A stretch of 9,893 bases of DNA. Source: Pseudomonadota bacterium. Lineage in GTDB: Bacteria; Pseudomonadota; Gammaproteobacteria; SZUA-229. The position numbers and the translations under genes were made by a program. Of the stretch, positions 6,887 to 9,893 are shown one piece after another. Within the stretch, counting starts at the first letter, position 1; each line of letters starts with the position of its first letter. The notes below the pieces were generated by a model. The model was not told where the DNA came from and ran no database searches. It saw only the letters and a program-made list of their open reading frames with translations. The DNA lies in the NCBI GenBank assembly GCA_030836935.1, contig JAUPMA010000015.1:1-9893 (forward strand), given 5' to 3'.

Positions 6887-7945
6887 ATGAAGAATAAGCT
6901 CCCTCTGGCTTCGGCACCAAAGAAGATTTGCATCTTGCGTTTATCGGCATTGGGCGATGTGATGCATGTTATTCCTGTCGTCAGGGCAATACAAAAACAT
7001 TGGCCGGGAACCCAAATTACCTGGATATGCGGGAAATTTGAATATAAGTTGCTCTCCGCCATTGAGGGCGTACGATTTATTGTGCTCGACAAGAAATCGG
7101 GTTGGAAATCCTGTCTGGAATTACGCCGGGAGTTAAAAGGAGAGGTTTTTGATGTGCTCCTGCATATGCAGGTGGCATTGCGCGCAAATCTGGCGAGTTT
7201 GTGTGTGCGCGCGCGAATAAGGTTGGGGTGGGACAGAAGTCGCTCACGTGACTTGCACCAGTTATTTATTAATCACTCAATTGCCAGCGCTGCTCAGGAG
7301 CATCAGGTTCAGGGATTCCTGTCGTTTGTACGTAAGCTTGGTATTGAAGTTGATTTGCCTGTCTGGGATTTTCCGGTTTCTGAAGACGCATTGTTGTTTG
7401 CCGGGAAATATATTGATGAAGACAAAAAAACGCTGTTAATTTCTCCGTGTTCCAGCCATGTTTTGAGAAATTGGGATGCAGAACGATATGCCGAGGTAGC
7501 AGATTTTGCCATCGAGAAACTGGGTATGCAGGTTATTTTAAGCGGTGGTCCAAGCGACATGGAGAAACAAATGGCGTCTGCTATTGAGGCGCGACTCAGA
7601 AACAGAGTCACCAATCTTGTTGGGAAAGATACGCTACAGCAACTGGTTGGTTTGTTAAAGAGTGTAGATGTGGTGATATCACCTGATTCTGGTCCGGTGC
7701 ATATAGCAAATGCATTGGGTACACCTGTCATAGGTCTTTATGCCTGCACCAATTCGCAACGCAGTGGTCCCTATAATTCTCTGAATTATTGCGTAGACAA
7801 GTTTGAAGTTGCAGCGAAGATGTTCAGGCGTAAACCAGCAGGTCAACTGCGCTGGGGCAGTAAAATTGAAGAAAAGGGTGTGATGAAGTTGATTCAGACT
7901 GAAGAAGTGATCGGGAAATTGAAGGAATTTGCCAGCAAGGGCTAG
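6887..7945 (+). CDS. Family 9 glycosyltransferase, ADP-heptose:LPS heptosyltransferase-like
   Basis: The 352-residue GT-B enzyme of family 9 would transfer heptose from ADP-heptose to the LPS inner core on the cytoplasmic side of the inner membrane. The N-terminal motif KICILRLSALGDVMHVIP contains the conserved Asp24 of the SxLGD segment. The second domain has LLISPCSSHVLRNW (a variant of the usual PG-S-x-KRW stretch), VILSGGPSDMEK, and the nucleotide-sugar motif ISPDSGPVHIANALGTPVIG (264-283; Asp267, His272). ACTNSQRSGPYN replaces the common GPT-x-R-GPY. WaaC, WaaF and WaaQ cannot be told apart by eye. ATG at 6887 gives a family-like N-terminus but has no clear Shine-Dalgarno sequence. A 55-base gap separates it from the GT2 gene. 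Its TAG stop shares a CTAG with the stop of the opposite gene. Confidence 0.88.
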   Translation: MKNKLPLASAPKKICILRLSALGDVMHVIPVVRAIQKHWPGTQITWICGKFEYKLLSAIEGVRFIVLDKKSGWKSCLELRRELKGEVFDVLLHMQVALRANLASLCVRARIRLGWDRSRSRDLHQLFINHSIASAAQEHQVQGFLSFVRKLGIEVDLPVWDFPVSEDALLFAGKYIDEDKKTLLISPCSSHVLRNWDAERYAEVADFAIEKLGMQVILSGGPSDMEKQMASAIEARLRNRVTNLVGKDTLQQLVGLLKSVDVVISPDSGPVHIANALGTPVIGLYACTNSQRSGPYNSLNYCVDKFEVAAKMFRRKPAGQLRWGSKIEEKGVMKLIQTEEVIGKLKEFASKG

Positions 7946-9030
7946 CTTCGGATAATGGATTCAAAATATTTAATGTAATTATCAATGGTTGTTTCAAGTG
8001 AAAATGTTGTTCTCAGGGTGTTTTTGCAATTCATTGAGAGTTTTTTCAATTCTTCCGGATTGTTATACAGGTACATGACGCGCTCTGCGATGGCCTCTGG
8101 GTCTTTAACAGGAACAATGTATCCATTGACTCCATTCTGAATAACTTCCTTGCCGCCCCCCGTTGTTGTAATGACGGCTGGTGTTCCATAACCCATGGCT
8201 TCCATAACAGTGCGCGGCAGACCCTCGCCACTGATGGATGGCTGTATCAAAATATCACTTGCAGCAATCAGCTCGGGCGCATCGTTCCGATAACCTGCGA
8301 CATGAATTCTGGCTTTCATTTTACTGTTGTTAATAAGTGTTGTGTAAGGCTCGGTATTTATATTCTTTCCGACCAGCAATAAATGCAGCCGCTCCAGATG
8401 TGCCAGGTACCCGGTTGCCTCCAGCATCACAGACAAGCCTTTACTTGGACGGGCATTAATGACACATATGGCTGTAAAATCATTTTCAGTAATACCGAAT
8501 TGGGATAAATCCGCTTCCGGTTTGTTATACCAGGAAATATCATGACCTTTATGGATAGTTACTATATTTTTTGTCCATCCCCAAACCTGCCTGGTTACAT
8601 AGTCACGTACTGCATCTGAGACGCAAATAATGCCATCAATCCTTGGATGCAGAAGTGTCAAGTAAGTGCCTGGATCGTGTCGATAAAGGCCTCTGGTGGT
8701 GCCTCGGTAGGCAATGAGCTTTATTGGCAGGCCGATACTGGCAAAAGCGGCATTGGGAATGGTTTTGGAATTTGTGGCATACAAAATATCATAATCACGA
8801 GATGTCAGTAATTTTCTGATGAGCCTGATTGATCGGATGCTTAATTTATATTTTGGGTGGCCGTCAATGACTTCAATACCGTGTTCTCTGAGGCGTTGAG
8901 CGTACTCAGTGCTGCCGTGGGTGACAACAGTCAGGTTATGGCCACGTTTAGCCAGCCCTATGTAAATCTCTGCTTCAGGGCGGATACTGTTAAATGAGCT
9001 GTTTGCAGAACAGAAAACCAGGATATTCAT
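7942..9030 (-). CDS. Family 4 glycosyltransferase
   Basis: The 362-residue retaining GT-B glycosyltransferase is of the Glycos_transf_4/Glycos_transf_1 architecture. The N-terminal domain begins MNILVFCSANSSFNSIRPEA and contains a G-T-T-R-G loop (about 110-114). The C-terminal Rossmann domain has INARPSKGL (191-199; Arg194 and Lys197 are expected to hold the nucleotide-sugar phosphates) and LLLVGK. SGEGLPRTVMEAMGYGTPAV (267-286) is the E-x7-E motif (Glu269, Glu277). It probably adds a sugar to LPS core or an O-antigen unit; donor and acceptor are unknown. The start ATG (9030) lies five bases after the stop of the DUF6165-type gene, so the two form a minus-strand operon. The stop overlaps the heptosyltransferase-like stop tail to tail. 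Confidence 0.88.
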   Translation of the reverse strand: MNILVFCSANSSFNSIRPEAEIYIGLAKRGHNLTVVTHGSTEYAQRLREHGIEVIDGHPKYKLSIRSIRLIRKLLTSRDYDILYATNSKTIPNAAFASIGLPIKLIAYRGTTRGLYRHDPGTYLTLLHPRIDGIICVSDAVRDYVTRQVWGWTKNIVTIHKGHDISWYNKPEADLSQFGITENDFTAICVINARPSKGLSVMLEATGYLAHLERLHLLLVGKNINTEPYTTLINNSKMKARIHVAGYRNDAPELIAASDILIQPSISGEGLPRTVMEAMGYGTPAVITTTGGGKEVIQNGVNGYIVPVKDPEAIAERVMYLYNNPEELKKLSMNCKNTLRTTFSLETTIDNYIKYFESIIRS

Positions 9031-9035
9031 CTGAT

Positions 9036-9428
9036 TCAGGTATAGTTCTGATACGATTTTTCTTCGACAATTACCGAGCCAAGGTGCAAATTGATTTTCT
9101 TTTTGATTTCTGCCCGTTTGTCGTTGGTGATGTACACACTTCTGGCAAGCTCAATAAACCGCTCACCGAAGCGTTTGTTCCGTTCCTCTTCGCGTATATC
9201 ATCTTCAATATCCCAAAGCGCCTCGTTAATGCCAGTCAGCTCGTTTGTTAATTGCGTGACGGTGCTGTCAATTGCAACGGCTTTGAGCCAAACCTCGTCC
9301 AGCAGCCGGAGTTCCTTTTGTACATTGGCCTGCTTGGATGCGTCACTCATGCGTTGAGACTTGATGCGGAGAATGGTGATTTTGTCCAGAAGTTCGCCGG
9401 GAGAAATGGGGATGAGGATTTCTTTCAT
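9036..9428 (-). CDS. Small DUF6165-type protein of unknown function
   Basis: The 130-residue cytoplasmic protein begins with ISPGELLDKITILRIKSQRM, then VQKELRLLDEVW. I recognise this pattern from DUF6165 proteins that occur in LPS and capsule loci; the assignment is from memory. The rest is rich in charged, heptad-like helices (about residues 20-55 and 60-115), including NEALWDIEDDIREEER and NDKRAEIKKKINLHLG. There is no signal peptide, membrane span or recognisable catalytic motif, suggesting a helical partner or structural protein rather than an enzyme. ATG at 9428 is chosen as the first in-frame start; no good Shine-Dalgarno sequence is visible. It precedes the GT4 gene by only five bases, so a role with that glycosyltransferase is plausible but inferred. 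Confidence 0.75.
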   Translation of the reverse strand: MKEILIPISPGELLDKITILRIKSQRMSDASKQANVQKELRLLDEVWLKAVAIDSTVTQLTNELTGINEALWDIEDDIREEERNKRFGERFIELARSVYITNDKRAEIKKKINLHLGSVIVEEKSYQNYT

Positions 9429-9730
9429 GTCAGGGGGTGGCCTAAATATCTCGATTCGCTAATATTACCACCTATGCCTCGAAAAACAATGAATGAAGGC
9501 ACGGTCGGGTCTATTGAATAAACTCTTTGAGTTATCGAAAGGGCTGAATCAGAGGCGGCGGGTTGCCCTGCCTTGTGCCAAGTGGTGTTATTATGCCGCC
9601 TTATGAAAATGGTTATTTCCCGGAAACAAGTCATCCTCAGTACGTTATTGCATCAAGTTGTGTGGTTTGCTGATTACGACAGATATTTTTGCTGGATGAC
9701 GATAAAACATTTACATCAATCGGAGAAAAA
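9429..9730. other. 302-base divergent intergenic region upstream of pseB
   Basis: This spacer separates the minus-strand DUF6165-GT4 pair from plus-strand pseB and should hold control signals for both. I see a weak minus-strand promoter, a short 5-bp stem at 9521-9533 (aactc, ttt, gagtt), and GGAGA at 9722-9726 as the pseB ribosome binding site. I find no convincing plus-strand promoter, no JUMPstart/ops element and no tRNA. Small open frames here (9603-9737 plus, 9425-9634 minus) have no clear gene character. Confidence 0.6.
9462..9489 (-). promoter_or_regulatory. Possible promoter of the DUF6165-GT4 pair
   Basis: On the minus strand, TTGTTT (9489-9484) and TAATAT (9467-9462) are 16 bases apart. 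This would place the transcript start about 27 bases before the ATG at 9428. The fit to consensus is modest (3 of 6 and 4 of 6), but position and A/T content are suitable. Confidence 0.28.
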
Positions 9731-9893
9731 ATGCTGACAGGTAAATCAATCCTTATCACGGGTGGAACCGGATCATTCGGTAACACCTTTGTGCCAATGA
9801 CTCTGGCAAAATACAACCCCCGGAAAATCATCATATATTCTCGCGATGAGATGAAGCAATGGGATATGGCAAAAAAATTCCAGGGTGATCCAA
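9731..9893 (+). CDS. pseB: PseB, UDP-N-acetylglucosamine 4,6-dehydratase (inverting), 3'-partial
   Basis: The first 54 codons of the gene are present; the rest lies beyond the right edge. The product starts MLTGKSILITGGTGSFGN, the Rossmann NAD(P)-binding motif of extended short-chain dehydrogenases. It continues with RKIIIYSRDEMKQWDMAKKF, the characteristic stretch of PseB/FlaA1-type enzymes. PseB performs C5-inverting 4,6-dehydration of UDP-GlcNAc, the first step toward CMP-pseudaminic acid, used on flagellin, capsule or LPS. The start at 9731 is supported by GGAGA at 9722-9726. Related dehydratases (for example CapD/WbjB-type) share the first motif, so PseB is preferred mainly for the IIIYSRDE-K-Q stretch. 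If right, pseC, pseF, pseI and related genes are expected downstream. Confidence 0.85.
   Translation, partial: MLTGKSILITGGTGSFGNTFVPMTLAKYNPRKIIIYSRDEMKQWDMAKKFQGDP

Noticed and set aside
9425..9634. 69-codon minus-strand open frame whose stop overlaps the DUF6165 start (ATGA)
   Set aside because: The overlap looks like coupling, but the protein has no family features, no ribosome binding site and would cover the likely promoter; probably chance.
9429..9730. JUMPstart/ops element upstream of the surface-sugar genes
   Set aside because: No match to the GGCGGTAG core was seen in this spacer; the nearest look-alike (GCCGGTAG at about 3604) is elsewhere and imperfect.
9603..9737. 44-codon plus-strand open frame overlapping the pseB start by 7 bases
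   Set aside because: It could be a leader peptide, but there is no ribosome binding site and a frame of this length is expected by chance.

Overview
The window comes from a Gram-negative gammaproteobacterium. A housekeeping block of glnE, ilvE and a small CHCC zinc-finger gene is followed directly by lipopolysaccharide (LPS) genes, an order resembling the glnE-ilvE-waa neighbourhood of Pseudomonas-type genomes. I cannot name the genus. The sequence of the left part is moderately GC-rich. The surface-polysaccharide genes from about 4.8 kb onward are visibly more AT-rich, as is usual for exchangeable LPS regions.

Region 1 (1-2247) is the 3' three quarters of glnE, the glutamine synthetase adenylyltransferase/adenylyl-removing enzyme. 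It enters from beyond the left edge. One in-frame TGA (1552-1554) splits it between the catalytic aspartates of the adenylyltransferase domain, while homology continues in the same frame on both sides. Region 2 (2248-3594) starts with two AT-rich hairpins, a possible promoter and a short palindrome. Then come ilvE (branched-chain aminotransferase) and a 69-residue zinc-finger protein of the complex-I NDUFS6 type.

Region 3 (3623-9428) is the LPS/surface glycan part, with genes on both strands. A CDP-glycerol glycerophosphotransferase-like protein lies on the minus strand. Divergent from it is a plus-strand run: an O-antigen ligase (WaaL-like) membrane protein, a GT2 core glycosyltransferase (WaaE-like) overlapping it by 8 nt, and a GT9 heptosyltransferase-like protein. 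Converging on that run is a minus-strand pair: a small DUF6165-type protein followed by a GT4 glycosyltransferase.

Region 4 (9429-9893) is a 302-base spacer without a convincing gene, then the first 54 codons of pseB on the plus strand. PseB starts CMP-pseudaminic acid synthesis, so a nonulosonate pathway probably lies to the right. Overall the window links LPS core assembly, O-antigen ligation and possibly glycerol-phosphate decoration with pseudaminic acid synthesis. I see no tRNA, rRNA, insertion sequence, CRISPR array or phage gene. I also see no clearly new system; the broken glnE frame and the poorly characterised genes of the LPS block are the points of most interest.
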